A stretch of 34,964 nucleotides of DNA, taken from NCBI RefSeq assembly GCF_000284415.1, contig NC_017059.1:3218200-3253163 (forward strand). The letters are read 5' to 3'. The notes under the pieces were generated by a model, which was not told the origin of the DNA, did not search any database, and saw only the letters and a program-made list of their open reading frames with translations. Positions within the stretch are counted from its first letter, which is position 1. Every line of letters starts with the position of its first letter. Source of the stretch: Pararhodospirillum photometricum DSM 122. Its GTDB lineage: Bacteria; Pseudomonadota; Alphaproteobacteria; Rhodospirillales; Rhodospirillaceae. Of this stretch, positions 1 to 8,434 are shown in pieces. The translations under genes were made by a program, and so were the position numbers.

Positions 1-160
1 GGGCCGGGCAGGCGGCGGCCAAACTCGGTAGCCAGCCCGGGCCCAGGGACAGCACCGCGTCCGGGGGCGTGGCGATGACCAGGGGGCGGCGCTGGGCGAG
101 GCGGGCTGCCAGGGTGAAGGCGGTCTTGGTGGTGATCAGGAGCCAAGGGGGCTCGGTCAT
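1..160 (-). CDS. Unknown protein, 5' part only (runs off the left edge)
   Basis: An open frame on the minus strand starts with ATG at 160 and runs for 53 codons without a stop to the window edge. The visible N-terminus reads MTEPPWLLITTKTAFTLAAR and is followed by a hydrophobic beta-strand-like segment (LVIATPPDA) and SLGPGWLPSLAAA. No signal peptide or catalytic motif is visible. Third codon positions are strongly G/C, as in a real gene of this genome. I do not recognise the family. The gene lies downstream of the transporter gene on the same strand, but a terminator-like hairpin separates the two, so it is probably transcribed separately. Confidence 0.5.
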   Translation of the reverse strand, partial: MTEPPWLLITTKTAFTLAARLAQRRPLVIATPPDAVLSLGPGWLPSLAAACPA

Positions 161-182
161 GCCATAAAAACCCGAAAGCAAA

Positions 183-225
183 AGGAAGGCTGGGGAGGCG
201 GGCCTCCCCAGCCCCCTCGGTCCTT
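183..225 (-). terminator. Palindromic repeat copy 1, probable terminator of the transporter gene
   Basis: A perfect 12-bp inverted repeat, GGCTGGGGAGGC (188-199) and GCCTCCCCAGCC (202-213), lies just after the stop codon of the minus-strand transporter gene. Read on the minus strand it is followed by TTCCTTTTGC, which resembles an intrinsic terminator tail. It is one of about eleven copies of the same element in this window, and it carries the typical CCTCGGTCCTTG extension on the other side. Confidence 0.75.
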
Positions 226-232
226 GGGAGGA

Positions 233-1231
233 TTATTCGGGGGCGAACAGGTGGCCGCGCATTAGTTCGACGCTGGTCCTGACAAAAACCGAGCCGATGA
301 TCAAGGTCGTGACGCCCAGCAGGCCCCAGGCCAGCACGGCGACCCCGGGGTGGTTCAAGTGGTGCTGGTATTCCAGGGTCGCGATGGTGATCGCCGCCAT
401 GGGGAAGGTATAGGCCCACCACGACACGAAGAACGGCAGTTTCAGGAATTGCCGCACCATGCTGAAGTTGAGCAAGGTGATGAACAGGCCACTATAGAGC
501 AGAACCCGGGTAAAGACGTCGATCTGTCCCCCGGTCAGCGCCAGATACGACACCGTTCCCACCCCCGGCGGGGCAATCAGGATGAACAAGGTCGGCAAGA
601 AGCGCGTCGCCAGCGGGTTGTGAAAGACGATGCGGTAAAACACGATCGTGAACAGCACGATCCAAAACACCAAGCCAATCGCGAAAAAGAACCACGAGAT
701 CTCGGTGAAGCCCAGCTTGGTTCCGGCAATCGGCACGATGATATTGCCGACCACTGGAATGAACCACGCCGGATTGATCATGGTGATCTCGTGCGCCCGG
801 GTGATCCAGCGCCCGATCAGGTACACCGTGGCCATCAGGTGCAGCAGCGCCCCCAGGCCCCACACCCCGAGCGCCAGCGACTCGCTATAGGGCAGGGCGG
901 CAATCGACAACAGCAGCAAGCTGATGCTCACGGTTGGGAAAAAATTCACTCGGATCGGGTTGTTGAATTCGGCCCGAACCTCGGGAAAATGGCGCAGGGC
1001 CTTGGTGGCGTAGAGCAGGGCCAGCCCCACGAACAAGGTCGCGGCGAGGCCCAGGAGGCCCTCTCCCACCTGACCCGGCACGCCCAGCACAGAGGCCGCC
1101 TTGCGCCACGCCAGCCCCAGGCCGGTCAGGCCCATGATCATGGCGAACAGGGGAATCGGCACGTGCATCAACCAGTGGGCGGTGCCCGCTTCGTGCGGCG
1201 GGGACAGGGGGGCGGTGGCGGTCTCGGCCAT
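233..1231 (-). CDS. SLAC1/TehA (TDT) family transporter
   Basis: A 332-residue integral membrane protein with about ten hydrophobic segments, starting near MHVPIPLFAMIMGLTGLGLA and ending with a short tail, FVRTSVELMRGHLFAPE. The opening P-I-P-x-F-A-M-x-x-G-x-x-G pattern and later motifs (NPAWFIPVVGNIIVPIAG, FFPTVSISLLLLS) are typical of the tellurite-resistance/dicarboxylate transporter family, which also includes SLAC1 anion channels. The substrate cannot be read from sequence; members move tellurite-related ions, C4-dicarboxylates, sulfite or chloride/nitrate. The frame is open upstream to 1360, but ATG at 1231 is preferred because GAGGG lies just before it and the extension lacks transporter character. 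It is divergent from phnW. Confidence 0.85.
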   Translation of the reverse strand: MAETATAPLSPPHEAGTAHWLMHVPIPLFAMIMGLTGLGLAWRKAASVLGVPGQVGEGLLGLAATLFVGLALLYATKALRHFPEVRAEFNNPIRVNFFPTVSISLLLLSIAALPYSESLALGVWGLGALLHLMATVYLIGRWITRAHEITMINPAWFIPVVGNIIVPIAGTKLGFTEISWFFFAIGLVFWIVLFTIVFYRIVFHNPLATRFLPTLFILIAPPGVGTVSYLALTGGQIDVFTRVLLYSGLFITLLNFSMVRQFLKLPFFVSWWAYTFPMAAITIATLEYQHHLNHPGVAVLAWGLLGVTTLIIGSVFVRTSVELMRGHLFAPE

Positions 1232-1298
1232 TGGGGGTTCCCTCTGGGCAGAAAGGTGGATGGGCGGGTCCCGACAGGCGGTACCTTCATACATTAGG

Positions 1299-1316
1299 GT
1301 GTTATAATATTCTGCC
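1299..1316. promoter_or_regulatory. AT-rich promoter-like core between divergent genes
   Basis: In an otherwise GC-rich intergenic region the stretch around 1301-1312 (GTTATAATATTC) contains TATAAT on the plus strand (1303-1308) and TATAAC/TATTAT on the minus strand. It lies 70-80 bases upstream of the transporter start, so it most likely serves that gene. No convincing -35 box is visible on either strand. Confidence 0.3.
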
Positions 1317-1373
1317 CTGCAAGGGAAGCCCCTTCTGGTCAGGGCCATCACCGCGTCCAAAGGACCAAAGCGA

Positions 1374-1416
1374 TCGAGGGGTCTGGGGAGGCCGCGCCTC
1401 CCCGGCCTTTTCTGTC
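1374..1416 (+). repeat. Palindromic repeat copy 2, between divergent genes
   Basis: Arms GGGGAGGC (1385-1392) and GCCTCCCC (1396-1403), preceded by GAGGGGTCT and followed by GGCCTTTTCTGTCCCTTTCTT. It lies 100 bases upstream of phnW and more than 140 bases upstream of the divergent transporter start, so it does not follow any gene. It could attenuate a phnW leader transcript, or simply be an inserted copy of the repeat family. Confidence 0.7.
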
Positions 1417-1506
1417 CCTTTCTTCGGCAGACGGGGCGCTCTTTACATTGACTACAAAACCAGACCGCGCCACCCTGAAGCCGTGGCCTGCTGGAAGGAG
1501 ACCCCC

Positions 1507-2676
1507 ATGTCCTCCCTTTACCCGACCCTTGCGCCGCTTCCCGATCCGGCAGAAGCGCCGGCTGCCCCGTCCCATTGGCTGCTGACCCCGGGGCCGCTGA
1601 CCACGACGGCCACGGTCAAGCGCGCCATGCTGCATGACTGGGGATCGTGGGACGGTGATTTTCGTGCCCTGACCGCCTCGCTGCGTCGGCGCTTGCTTGA
1701 GATCGCCGGGGTGGGCGAGGGCTATAGCGTGGTGCCCTTGCAAGGCAGCGGGACCTTTGCGTTAGAAGCGGCCCTGCTCAGTCTGGCCCAACGGAACAGT
1801 CGGGTCCTGATCATCGTCAACGGCGCCTATGGCCAGCGCATGGTCGAGATTTCCCGGCGCATTGGTCTTGGCCATGCGGTCTTGGATCTGGCCGAAACCG
1901 AGGCGCCCTCGCCCGACGCCCTGGCCCAGCGGCTGGCGGCGGCCCCCGACCTGACCCATGTGGCGGTCGCCCAGGTCGAGACGTCGACCGGCCTGCTGAA
2001 CCCCGTGGAGGCCCTGGCCCAGGTGACAGCGGCGGCCGGTCGCAAGCTTTTGGTCGATGCGGTGAGCGCCTTTGGCGCCTTGTGGCTGGATCCGGCCCGG
2101 GTGCCGTTCGAGACGCTGATCTTTTCGACCAACAAGTGCCTGGAAGGGGTGCCGGGGATGGGCTTTGTCCTGACCCGGATCGAGGCGCTGGAAGAAGCCC
2201 GCGCCTGCGGACCCGCCCCCTCCCTGGCCCTCGACCTTGCCGACCAGTGGGCCTACATGGAGCGCACCGGCCTGTTTCGCTTTACGCCGCCCACCCACGT
2301 CCTGGCCGCCTTCCGCCAAGCCCTCGACGAATACGATGCCGAGGGGGGGCGCACCGCCCGCTTGGCCCGGTATCGCCGCAATCACGATGCCCTGGTCGCC
2401 GGGATGGGCTGGGCCGGACTGCGGCCGTTGCTGCCCGAGGCGCTGCGCTCGCCGATCATCGTCACCTTCCTGGCGCCCGAGGATCCGGCCTACCACTTCA
2501 CTACTTTTTATGAGGTGATGAAGCGGCGAGGTTTTATTATTTATCCGGGCAAGATGACCGAGGTGGAGAGTTTCCGTTTGGGCTGTATTGGCGCCGTGGA
2601 TGTGCCGGTCATGGAGGATTGTGCCCGGGCTTGCGAGGCGGCTTTTAAGGAGTTGGGGGTCGCGTTGCCCGACTAA
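1507..2676 (+). CDS. phnW: 2-aminoethylphosphonate--pyruvate transaminase
   Basis: This PLP-dependent class V aminotransferase converts 2-aminoethylphosphonate plus pyruvate to phosphonoacetaldehyde plus alanine, the first step of AEP degradation, in the cytoplasm. The 389-residue product has the PhnW hallmarks: LLTPGPLTTTATVKRAML near the N-terminus, LQGSGTFALEA (cofactor phosphate region), VETSTGLLNP, LLVDAVSAFG with the Asp that contacts the pyridine nitrogen, the Schiff-base lysine K210 in FSTNKCLEGVPG, then RFTPPTHV, SPIIVTF, FIIYPGKM and a final GCIG. The start at 1507 is supported by GGAAGGAG eight bases upstream. The next enzyme, PhnX or PhnA/PhnY, is not in the window. A related class V enzyme with another amino donor is the main alternative, but motif agreement is strong. 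Confidence 0.9.
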   Translation: MSSLYPTLAPLPDPAEAPAAPSHWLLTPGPLTTTATVKRAMLHDWGSWDGDFRALTASLRRRLLEIAGVGEGYSVVPLQGSGTFALEAALLSLAQRNSRVLIIVNGAYGQRMVEISRRIGLGHAVLDLAETEAPSPDALAQRLAAAPDLTHVAVAQVETSTGLLNPVEALAQVTAAAGRKLLVDAVSAFGALWLDPARVPFETLIFSTNKCLEGVPGMGFVLTRIEALEEARACGPAPSLALDLADQWAYMERTGLFRFTPPTHVLAAFRQALDEYDAEGGRTARLARYRRNHDALVAGMGWAGLRPLLPEALRSPIIVTFLAPEDPAYHFTTFYEVMKRRGFIIYPGKMTEVESFRLGCIGAVDVPVMEDCARACEAAFKELGVALPD

Positions 2677-2680
2677 AATA

Positions 2681-2722
2681 AAGGAAGGCTGGGGAGGCGA
2701 GCCTCCCCAGACCCCTGCATCC
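2681..2722 (-). terminator. Palindromic repeat copy 3, shared terminator between convergent phnW and ilvD
   Basis: Arms CTGGGGAGGC (2689-2698) and GCCTCCCCAG (2701-2710) separated by GA. On the minus strand they are followed by CTTCCTTTATTTTAG, a reasonable uridine-rich tail for ilvD. On the plus strand the hairpin would also sit directly behind phnW (stop at 2676). Confidence 0.75.
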
Positions 2723-2724
2723 CT

Positions 2725-4578
2725 TTACCGGCCAATCTGTGACAAGTCGCGCACGGCGCCCCGGTCGGCGCTGGTGGTCATCGCGGCATAGGCCTTGAGG
2801 GCGGTCGAGACATGCCGGGCGCGCGGTTTGGTCGGCGTCCAGGCGTCCTTGCCGCGTGCCTCTTGGGCCTGCCGGCGCTCGGCCAGCACCGCATCCGACA
2901 GGTCAACCCGGATCACCCGCTGGGGAATGTCGATCACCAGGGTGTCCCCTTCCTCCAGAAGGCCGATCGGGCCACCAGACGCTGCCTCGGGGGAGACGTG
3001 GCCAATTGACAGGCCCGAACTGCCCCCCGAGAACCGGCCATCGGTCACCAGGGCGCAGGCCTTGCCCAGACCGCGCGACTTCAGATAACTCGTGGGATAG
3101 AGCATTTCCTGCATGCCGGGACCGCCCTTGGGGCCTTCGTAGCGCACCAGCACCACGTCGCCGGCCTTGATGTCGCCGCCCAGAATGCGCGACACCGCCT
3201 CGTCCTGGCTTTCGCACACCCGCACCGTGCCCGTGAAGGTCAGGATCGAGGCATCCACCCCGGCCGTCTTCACGATGCAGCCGTTGGGCGCCACGTTGCC
3301 GGTCAGGACAGCCAAGCCGCCGTCTTGCGAGAAGGCGTGGGCCTTGTTGCGGATCACGCCGGCAGCGCGGTCGAGATCCAGGCTCCAGGTTCGCGTCGAG
3401 GTGAAGGGCAGGACGGTGCGCACGCCGCCGGGTGCGGCCGCAAACAAGGTGCGGGCCGCGTCGCTGGCCGTGGGCGAGACAAGGTCCCAGCGGGCCAGGG
3501 CGTCGGCCAGGGTTGGAGCATGGACGGTGCCCACCGAGGTATCAAGCAGCCCGGCGCGGTCCAGTTCGCCCAGAATGCCGAAAATGCCGCCGGCCCGGTG
3601 CACGTCCTCGATGTGGACCACCGCCGAGCTGGGCGCCACCTTGCACAAATGCGGCACGCGGCGCGACAGACGGTCGATGTCCGTCATGGTGAAGTCCACC
3701 TCGCCCTCTTGGGCGGCGGCCAGCAGGTGCAGCACCGTGTTGGTCGAGCCGCCCATGGCGATGTCGAGTGTCATGGCATTCTCGAACGCCGCCTTGGTGG
3801 CGATGCTGCGTGGCAGGACCGAGGCGTCGTCGTGTTCGTAGTAGCGCTTGGCCAAGTCCACGATGGTGCGGCCCGCCGCCTTGAACAGGTCCTCGCGCTG
3901 GGCGTGGGTGGCGATCAAGGTGCCATTGCCGGGCAGCGACAGGCCCAAGGCCTCGGTCAGGCAGTTCATGGAATTGGCGGTGAACATGCCCGAGCACGAA
4001 CCGCAGGTCGGGCAGGCCGATCGCTCGACCGCCGCCACCGTGTCGTCGCTCACTTGGTTGTTGCCGGCCATGATCATGACATCGATCAGGTCCAGCGACC
4101 GGTCCTCGCCGTCCACCTGGGCCTTGCCGGCCTCCATGGGGCCGCCCGAGACGAACACCACGGGAATGTTGAGGCGCAGCGCCGCCATCATCATCCCCGG
4201 GGTGATTTTGTCGCAGTTGGACAGGCACACCAGGGCGTCGGCGCAATGGGCGTTGACCATGTACTCGACGCTATCGGCGATCAGGTCGCGCGACGGCAGG
4301 CTGTAGAGCATGCCGTCATGCCCCATGGCGATGCCGTCGTCGATGGCGATGGTATCGAACTCGCGGGCCACGCCGCCCGCTTCTGCCACCGCGCGGGCCA
4401 CGAGCTGGCCCAGGTCCTTGAGGTGGACATGGCCGGGGACGAACTGGGTGAACGAGTTGGCAATGGCGATAATGGGCTTGCCGAAGTCCGCGTCCGTCAT
4501 GCCGGTCGCCCGCCACAGGGCGCGCGCGCCGGCCATGGTACGACCGTGGGTAGAGGTGCGGGAACGGTAAGCGGGCAT
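2725..4578 (-). CDS. ilvD: Dihydroxy-acid dehydratase
   Basis: Catalyses dehydration of 2,3-dihydroxy-3-methylvalerate and -isovalerate to the 2-keto acids, the third step of isoleucine and valine synthesis (also supplying leucine and pantothenate). The 617 residues align nearly end to end with the long, E. coli-like IlvD class. Visible signatures are [18 protein letters not shown], the Fe-S cysteine C122 in [11 protein letters not shown], the second cluster in [17 protein letters not shown] (C195), [33 protein letters not shown] and [18 protein letters not shown] at 4578 (MPAYRSRT) is chosen over an ATG seven codons earlier because family members start this way and AAAGGCG precedes it. A TTGACC/TACAGT promoter lies about 40 bases upstream. 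Confidence 0.96.
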   Translation of the reverse strand: MPAYRSRTSTHGRTMAGARALWRATGMTDADFGKPIIAIANSFTQFVPGHVHLKDLGQLVARAVAEAGGVAREFDTIAIDDGIAMGHDGMLYSLPSRDLIADSVEYMVNAHCADALVCLSNCDKITPGMMMAALRLNIPVVFVSGGPMEAGKAQVDGEDRSLDLIDVMIMAGNNQVSDDTVAAVERSACPTCGSCSGMFTANSMNCLTEALGLSLPGNGTLIATHAQREDLFKAAGRTIVDLAKRYYEHDDASVLPRSIATKAAFENAMTLDIAMGGSTNTVLHLLAAAQEGEVDFTMTDIDRLSRRVPHLCKVAPSSAVVHIEDVHRAGGIFGILGELDRAGLLDTSVGTVHAPTLADALARWDLVSPTASDAARTLFAAAPGGVRTVLPFTSTRTWSLDLDRAAGVIRNKAHAFSQDGGLAVLTGNVAPNGCIVKTAGVDASILTFTGTVRVCESQDEAVSRILGGDIKAGDVVLVRYEGPKGGPGMQEMLYPTSYLKSRGLGKACALVTDGRFSGGSSGLSIGHVSPEAASGGPIGLLEEGDTLVIDIPQRVIRVDLSDAVLAERRQAQEARGKDAWTPTKPRARHVSTALKAYAAMTTSADRGAVRDLSQIGR

Positions 4579-4617
4579 GACAACGCCTTTCAGGCTCAAG
4601 GGACGGGAAAGGTGTGA

Positions 4618-4645
4618 ACTGTACTCCGGTGCCGCCTCAGGTCAA
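4618..4645 (-). promoter_or_regulatory. Predicted sigma-70 type promoter of ilvD
   Basis: On the minus strand, TTGACC (4645-4640) and TACAGT (4623-4618) are separated by 16 bases and end 40 bases upstream of the ilvD start. Five of six -35 bases match the TTGACA consensus and four of six -10 bases match TATAAT. Confidence 0.5.
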
Positions 4646-4980
4646 GAAAGCTGGGGCGGCTGCGCAGGGCAATCGGACGCGAGGAGGGGGAGAGCAGGCC
4701 AGCCTTCTCTTTTGCCTGGCCTAGCCGGCCCCCCAGTCCCTTGATGCCCCTGGCAGGCCGTGCCGCTCCAGGACGGCTTGTTCGCTCATGCGGCAGGCGC
4801 AGGGCTGCCCCAGGGCAAACGCCGGGAAGATGCCCCAAAACAGCCATGCTTGATGCCAACACTTTCTTCTGGGGAATACCCTTAAAAGGATTTTTTCTCA
4901 TTAAGTTCCCTTTTATTTTCGCCTGACCGCCGTACCTTTGTATCCATTAACGTGTAAAAATATAGATATTCGGACGGGGA
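4646..4980. other. Gene-free stretch between ilvD and the chemoreceptor gene
   Basis: No convincing gene is visible. The left part is GC-rich, with a weak inverted repeat AGGCCAG...CTGGCCT around 4696-4722. The right part, from about 4850, becomes markedly AT-rich (runs such as AAAAGGATTTTTTCTC), which fits a promoter-upstream region for the receptor gene. Short open frames here have no ribosome binding site and no protein-like composition. Confidence 0.5.
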
Positions 4981-5009
4981 TTGTTACGAAAAATAGTTTT
5001 TGCTAAAAT
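4981..5009 (+). promoter_or_regulatory. Predicted sigma-70 type promoter of the chemoreceptor gene
   Basis: TTGTTA (4981-4986) and TAAAAT (5004-5009) are separated by exactly 17 bases, inside an AT-rich island 75 bases upstream of the start codon. Both hexamers are close to consensus. No sigma-28 (flagellar class 3) pattern is evident. Confidence 0.55.
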
Positions 5010-5083
5010 TGCATGTAATTTTTGAAGCCGTGGCCCCTTGCAAGATCTCTCCCGAAGAGAGCGGATGAAGGAAGAACCGATCC

Positions 5084-6772
5084 ATGCGGACCCTGACGAT
5101 ACGCCAGCAAATCTTTCTGATCCCGGTTCTTTCCGCGTTGGCGGTCTGTCTGGTCGCCCTGTTTGCCGCACGCATCGTTTATGACCGGATCGACGAAACC
5201 CACCGCCTGCAAATCAAAAGCGCAACCGAGGTTGCCGTCGCCGTGGTAGGCGCCCTGGATGCCCAGGTCAGCAAGGGAGGCCTCACCCAAGAGCAGGCCC
5301 AAAGCTTGGCCAAGGACGCCCTGCGCGCCATTCGCTTTGCCGGCCAGGAATACTTTTATGTCTACGATTACGAGGGAAAGCTCCTGGCTCATCCGGTGCG
5401 CTCCGACCTGGAAGGGACCTACAAGCTCAAGGAAACCCGCGATGCCAACGGTGTTCTCACCATTGAGGAGCTGATCAAGCAGGCCCGGGCCGGGGGGGGC
5501 TTTGTTCCCTTCCTGTGGCCCAAGCCCGGGCAGGATACCACGCCCGTCGCCAAGTTGGGCTATGCCGCCGGCTATCAGCCTTGGTCCTGGATGATCGGGA
5601 CCGGCGTGTATGTGGACGACGTCGAGGCAGAGACCTGGAAGGCCCTGCTCCAGTTGGGCCTGGGGGGGGGCTTGGCCCTGGCGGTGGTGGGGGTGGCCGG
5701 GGTCTGGGTCACGCGCCGTTTGGGCGAGCGGGTCCAGCGCCAGTCAGAGCGCATGCTGGCCCTGGCCGAGGGCGATCTGTCGCCTACTCCCGACACCGCC
5801 AGCGGCGACGACGAGCTGGGCCGCATGGCCCAGGCTTTGGAAGTCTTTCGTCAGCGCATGATCGAAAACCGCGACATGAGTGCCCAGCGCGAGGCCGAGC
5901 AGGAAAAGCGCGCTCGCGAGGCCCAGCGCATCGGTGAACTGGCGCGTTCCTTTGATCAAGCCGCCGCTTCTGCCCTCGATGTGGTCGCTGCCGCCGCCCA
6001 CGACCTAGAGCGCGACGCCGTCGATATGACCATGTCGGCCGACGCCACCGCCGAGCGCTCCGTCACCGTGGCGTCGGCCGCCGAGCAGGCCTCGGCTCAT
6101 GTTCAGACCGTGGCCGCCGCCACCGAGGAACTGAGCGCCTCTATCGGGGAAATTGCCCGTCAGGTCTCAATGTCGGCCTCCATCGCCGTGGCCGCCGCCA
6201 CCGAGGCCGAGCAGACCAGCGCCCATGTCCGTGGGCTGGCCGATGCCGCCCAGCGGATTGGCGCCGTGGTCAACCTCATCACCGATATCGCCTCCCAAAC
6301 CAACCTGTTGGCTCTCAACGCCACCATTGAGGCGGCCCGGGCCGGGGAGGCCGGCAAGGGGTTTGCCGTGGTCGCCGGCGAGGTCAAGAATCTGGCCACC
6401 CAGACCGCCCGGGCTACCGAGGAAATCGGCGAGCAAATCGGCGCCATCCAACAGGCCACCGGCGTTGCCGTTCAGGCCATCGGCGGGATCGCCGCCATCA
6501 TCACCCAGATTCGCGATACCACCACCTCGATCGCCTCGGCGGTCGAGCAACAAGGCGCCGCCACCCGCGAAATCACCAGCAGCGTGCACGACGCCGCGGC
6601 CGGGACGACCATGGTCAGCAGAACCATCGCCGAAGTGACCGCCACCATCGATACCACCCGGACCACCTCAGGCAACGTCTTGGAAGCCGCCGGCCAGCTG
6701 CGCGGCGAGTGCGACAGCCTGCGCGGACAGGTGCAGGGATTCCTGAAGGACGTCGGCGCGAAGCAGGCGTGA
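5084..6772 (+). CDS. Methyl-accepting chemotaxis protein with single Cache sensor
   Basis: A 562-residue membrane receptor that would bind a small ligand outside the cell and control CheA. Order: transmembrane helix 1 (about 9-29); periplasmic sCache-type domain (about 35-185) with the typical [15 protein letters not shown] strand and [17 protein letters not shown] end; transmembrane helix 2 (about 187-209); HAMP (about 210-262); then a long coiled coil with the conserved signalling tip (about 402-440, [20 protein letters not shown] and [13 protein letters not shown]). The C-terminus ([10 protein letters not shown]) lacks the NWETF-like pentapeptide used to tether CheR/CheB. GAAGGAAG precedes the ATG. 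No che genes are adjacent, so it is a stand-alone receptor. The gene holds G8 and G9 runs (about 5491-5499 and 5662-5670), and a G13 run follows the stop. Confidence 0.93.
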   Translation: MRTLTIRQQIFLIPVLSALAVCLVALFAARIVYDRIDETHRLQIKSATEVAVAVVGALDAQVSKGGLTQEQAQSLAKDALRAIRFAGQEYFYVYDYEGKLLAHPVRSDLEGTYKLKETRDANGVLTIEELIKQARAGGGFVPFLWPKPGQDTTPVAKLGYAAGYQPWSWMIGTGVYVDDVEAETWKALLQLGLGGGLALAVVGVAGVWVTRRLGERVQRQSERMLALAEGDLSPTPDTASGDDELGRMAQALEVFRQRMIENRDMSAQREAEQEKRAREAQRIGELARSFDQAAASALDVVAAAAHDLERDAVDMTMSADATAERSVTVASAAEQASAHVQTVAAATEELSASIGEIARQVSMSASIAVAAATEAEQTSAHVRGLADAAQRIGAVVNLITDIASQTNLLALNATIEAARAGEAGKGFAVVAGEVKNLATQTARATEEIGEQIGAIQQATGVAVQAIGGIAAIITQIRDTTTSIASAVEQQGAATREITSSVHDAAAGTTMVSRTIAEVTATIDTTRTTSGNVLEAAGQLRGECDSLRGQVQGFLKDVGAKQA

Positions 6773-6777
6773 GACTC

Positions 6778-6790
6778 GGGGGGGGGGGGG
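6778..6790. repeat. Homopolymer tract of 13 G
   Basis: Thirteen consecutive G residues begin six bases after the chemoreceptor stop codon and lie 20 bases beyond the 3' end of the minus-strand gene. Such a run is prone to slippage, and also to assembly error. It lies outside both reading frames, so length changes would not alter either protein. Confidence 0.9.
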
Positions 6791-6810
6791 CTCGGTGACG
6801 CGGGGCCCCC

Positions 6811-7131
6811 TCAATACCGCTCGATGCGCAAGACGCAGCCGGGCAGGGCAGGGGAGAGGGTCAGGGTGAGGGCGTCGGCGCCCAGGGGCCGGGGGAGGGT
6901 AAGGCTGGGGAAGGGGCGGCCGACCCAAACGAGACTCCGGTCGTTGCCGGGAAGGGTGGCCTTGAGGACCTCGATGTCGGCGTTGAGGGCGATCACGACG
7001 AGTCCCGCACGGCCGTTAAAATCGATGGTCGTTGTCCCGCCTTCGATACAATCAGCGCGAGCAGTTGAGAACCAAGACCCCAGGGCGGCCGCGAGGCAAA
7101 GCGCCAGGGGGGTAGGGGGCGGCAAGCGCAA
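6811..7131 (-). CDS. Small predicted secreted protein, function unknown
   Basis: The frame gives a plausible exported protein: a short basic N-terminus, the hydrophobic core LALCLAAALGSWF, a cleavage-like STARA, then a mature part of about 80 residues (DCIEGGTTTIDFNGRAGLVV..., ending GCVLRIERY) with two cysteines that could pair. The start is uncertain. TTG at 7131 gives 106 residues, is preceded by GGGAG at good spacing and puts the signal peptide at the N-terminus. ATGs at 7236 or 7284 would add about 35-51 residues in front of the signal sequence, which is less likely. The gene is convergent with the chemoreceptor gene and divergent from nuoA. I do not recognise the family. Confidence 0.5.
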   Translation of the reverse strand: MRLPPPTPLALCLAAALGSWFSTARADCIEGGTTTIDFNGRAGLVVIALNADIEVLKATLPGNDRSLVWVGRPFPSLTLPRPLGADALTLTLSPALPGCVLRIERY

Positions 7132-7506
7132 GGGGATCTCCCGCCACGAGGGAAGGGCGCCGAGGCCGACGCCCGGGGAACTGAGCCGCTTTCGGTTTTG
7201 GGAGAGTTTCGGCCCGAACGCAAGGGCTCTGTTCATTTGTTTCCCAATTCGCCCCCGTGCTGTTTCTCTTGTTGCGTCGCACACTTAGGCGGCTCTATGC
7301 TACGGGGGCACCCGGTTCGATACCCGAGTCCCGCGCATGGTGGCCCCGCGAAACGGCGAGCCCGGCGCAAGGGGCGGAAATCACGGGCGCTGGCGGCTTG
7401 ACTTGGGCGTGGTGCGCGGGCTACATGACCAAAGACCTCTGGTTTTGGCCCCGGCGCTCCCCCCGGTCGGGCCTGTCGTCCCCTCCTCAGGCAAGGAGCG
7501 TCGCGC
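7132..7506. other. Intergenic region upstream of nuoA
   Basis: About 375 bases between the divergent small secreted-protein gene and nuoA. A candidate promoter for the nuo operon lies at 7272-7301, leaving a 5' leader of roughly 200 bases. The leader is GC-rich and I see no recognisable riboswitch. AAGGAG at 7493-7498 is the nuoA ribosome binding site. No other gene is supported. Confidence 0.5.
7272..7301 (+). promoter_or_regulatory. Candidate promoter of the nuo operon
   Basis: TTGCGT (7272-7277) and TATGCT (7296-7301) are separated by 18 bases, about 205 bases upstream of nuoA. It is the best sigma-70-like pair in the intergenic region, but neither box is perfect. Confidence 0.35.
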
Positions 7507-7872
7507 ATGCAAGCCATGCTGCTGGACTATCTGCCGATCCTGGTCTTCCTCGTCATTGCGACGCTGGTCGCGGCGGGGTCAATCGGGGCTTCGTATGTTG
7601 TGACGCCGCAGGCGCCCGACACCGAAAAGGAATCCGCCTATGAATGCGGGTTCGAGGCTTTTGACGACGCGCGCTCGCGCTTTCAGGTGCGATTTTACCT
7701 CGTCGCCATCCTCTTCATCATCTTCGATCTGGAAGTGGCCTTCCTGTTTCCCTGGGCCTTGGGGCTGGGCGGGCTGGGCGCGTTTGGCTTCTGGTCGATG
7801 ATGGTGTTCCTCGGCATCTTGACCGTTGGCTTCATCTACGAATGGAAGAAGGGAGCGCTGGAATGGGAGTAA
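7507..7872 (+). CDS. nuoA: NADH-quinone oxidoreductase subunit A
   Basis: Small membrane subunit of complex I (121 residues) located at the interface of the membrane and peripheral arms. Three hydrophobic helices are visible: about 7-29, 62-82 and 92-110. The family signature [20 protein letters not shown] lies in the first loop, with the conserved Cys that becomes exposed in the deactive state of some complexes, followed by [26 protein letters not shown] precedes the ATG. The gene opens the fourteen-gene nuo operon and its 3' end overlaps nuoB by ten bases, implying translational coupling. Confidence 0.96.
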   Translation: MQAMLLDYLPILVFLVIATLVAAGSIGASYVVTPQAPDTEKESAYECGFEAFDDARSRFQVRFYLVAILFIIFDLEVAFLFPWALGLGGLGAFGFWSMMVFLGILTVGFIYEWKKGALEWE

Positions 7873-8408
7873 ACTCCTCCCTCCCGGCAGGCCTCGTGCC
7901 GCCGGGGCCCGATCAGGACGCCATCTTGGGCGCAGTGAACGCCCAGATCGAGGAGAAGGGCTTCGTTCTTGCCAACGTTGACAATCTGGTCAACTGGGCT
8001 CGCTCAGGGTCCTTGTGGCCCATGACCTTCGGTCTCGCCTGTTGCGCCCTGGAGATGATCCACTGCGCGTGCGCGCGCTATGATCTGGACCGCTTTGGCG
8101 TGGTGTTCCGGCCCAGTCCGCGCAGCTCCGACGTGATGATCGTCGCGGGTACCCTTACAAATAAGATGGCGCCGGCGTTGCGCAAGGTCTACGACCAGAT
8201 GGCCGAGCCACGTTGGGTAATTTCCATGGGGAGTTGTGCCAACGGCGGGGGGTACTACCATTACTCCTATTCCGTCGTGCGGGGCTGCGACCGTGTGGTG
8301 CCCGTTGACGTCTACGTGCCCGGCTGTCCGCCCACGGCGGAGGCTTTGCTGTACGGCGTGCTTCAACTGCAAAAGAAGATTCAGCGCACCGGCGCGCTGT
8401 ATCGCTAG
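7863..8408 (+). CDS. nuoB: NADH-quinone oxidoreductase subunit B
   Basis: Peripheral-arm subunit carrying the terminal [4Fe-4S] cluster N2 that passes electrons to ubiquinone. Ligands are visible as the adjacent pair C60-C61 in [11 protein letters not shown]125 in MGSCANGGG and C155 in YVPGCPP. The 181-residue length and the run [20 protein letters not shown] are typical of the family. The chosen ATG at 7863 sits inside the last codons of nuoA and has GGGAG upstream. An in-frame ATG seven codons earlier is less likely because it would lie deeper within nuoA. An additional HCAC at 67-70, just after the cluster pair, adds two cysteines not usually found there. Confidence 0.96.
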   Translation: MGVNSSLPAGLVPPGPDQDAILGAVNAQIEEKGFVLANVDNLVNWARSGSLWPMTFGLACCALEMIHCACARYDLDRFGVVFRPSPRSSDVMIVAGTLTNKMAPALRKVYDQMAEPRWVISMGSCANGGGYYHYSYSVVRGCDRVVPVDVYVPGCPPTAEALLYGVLQLQKKIQRTGALYR

Positions 8409-8434
8409 AGCCCCGCACACGGATATCCCGCCCC

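Noticed and set aside
1231..1506. Upstream extension of the phnW frame to an ATG at 1231
   Set aside because: It would run through the start of the divergent transporter gene and repeat copy 2. GGAAGGAG places the start at 1507, and family members begin near there.
4741..4926. Small plus-strand frame between ilvD and the chemoreceptor gene
   Set aside because: No ribosome binding site, mixed composition, and it ends in the AT-rich promoter region.
7311..7330. tRNA-like T-loop (GGTTCGATACC) upstream of nuoA
   Set aside because: The arms around the loop do not form the five-base T stem, and no acceptor or anticodon arm can be built around it.
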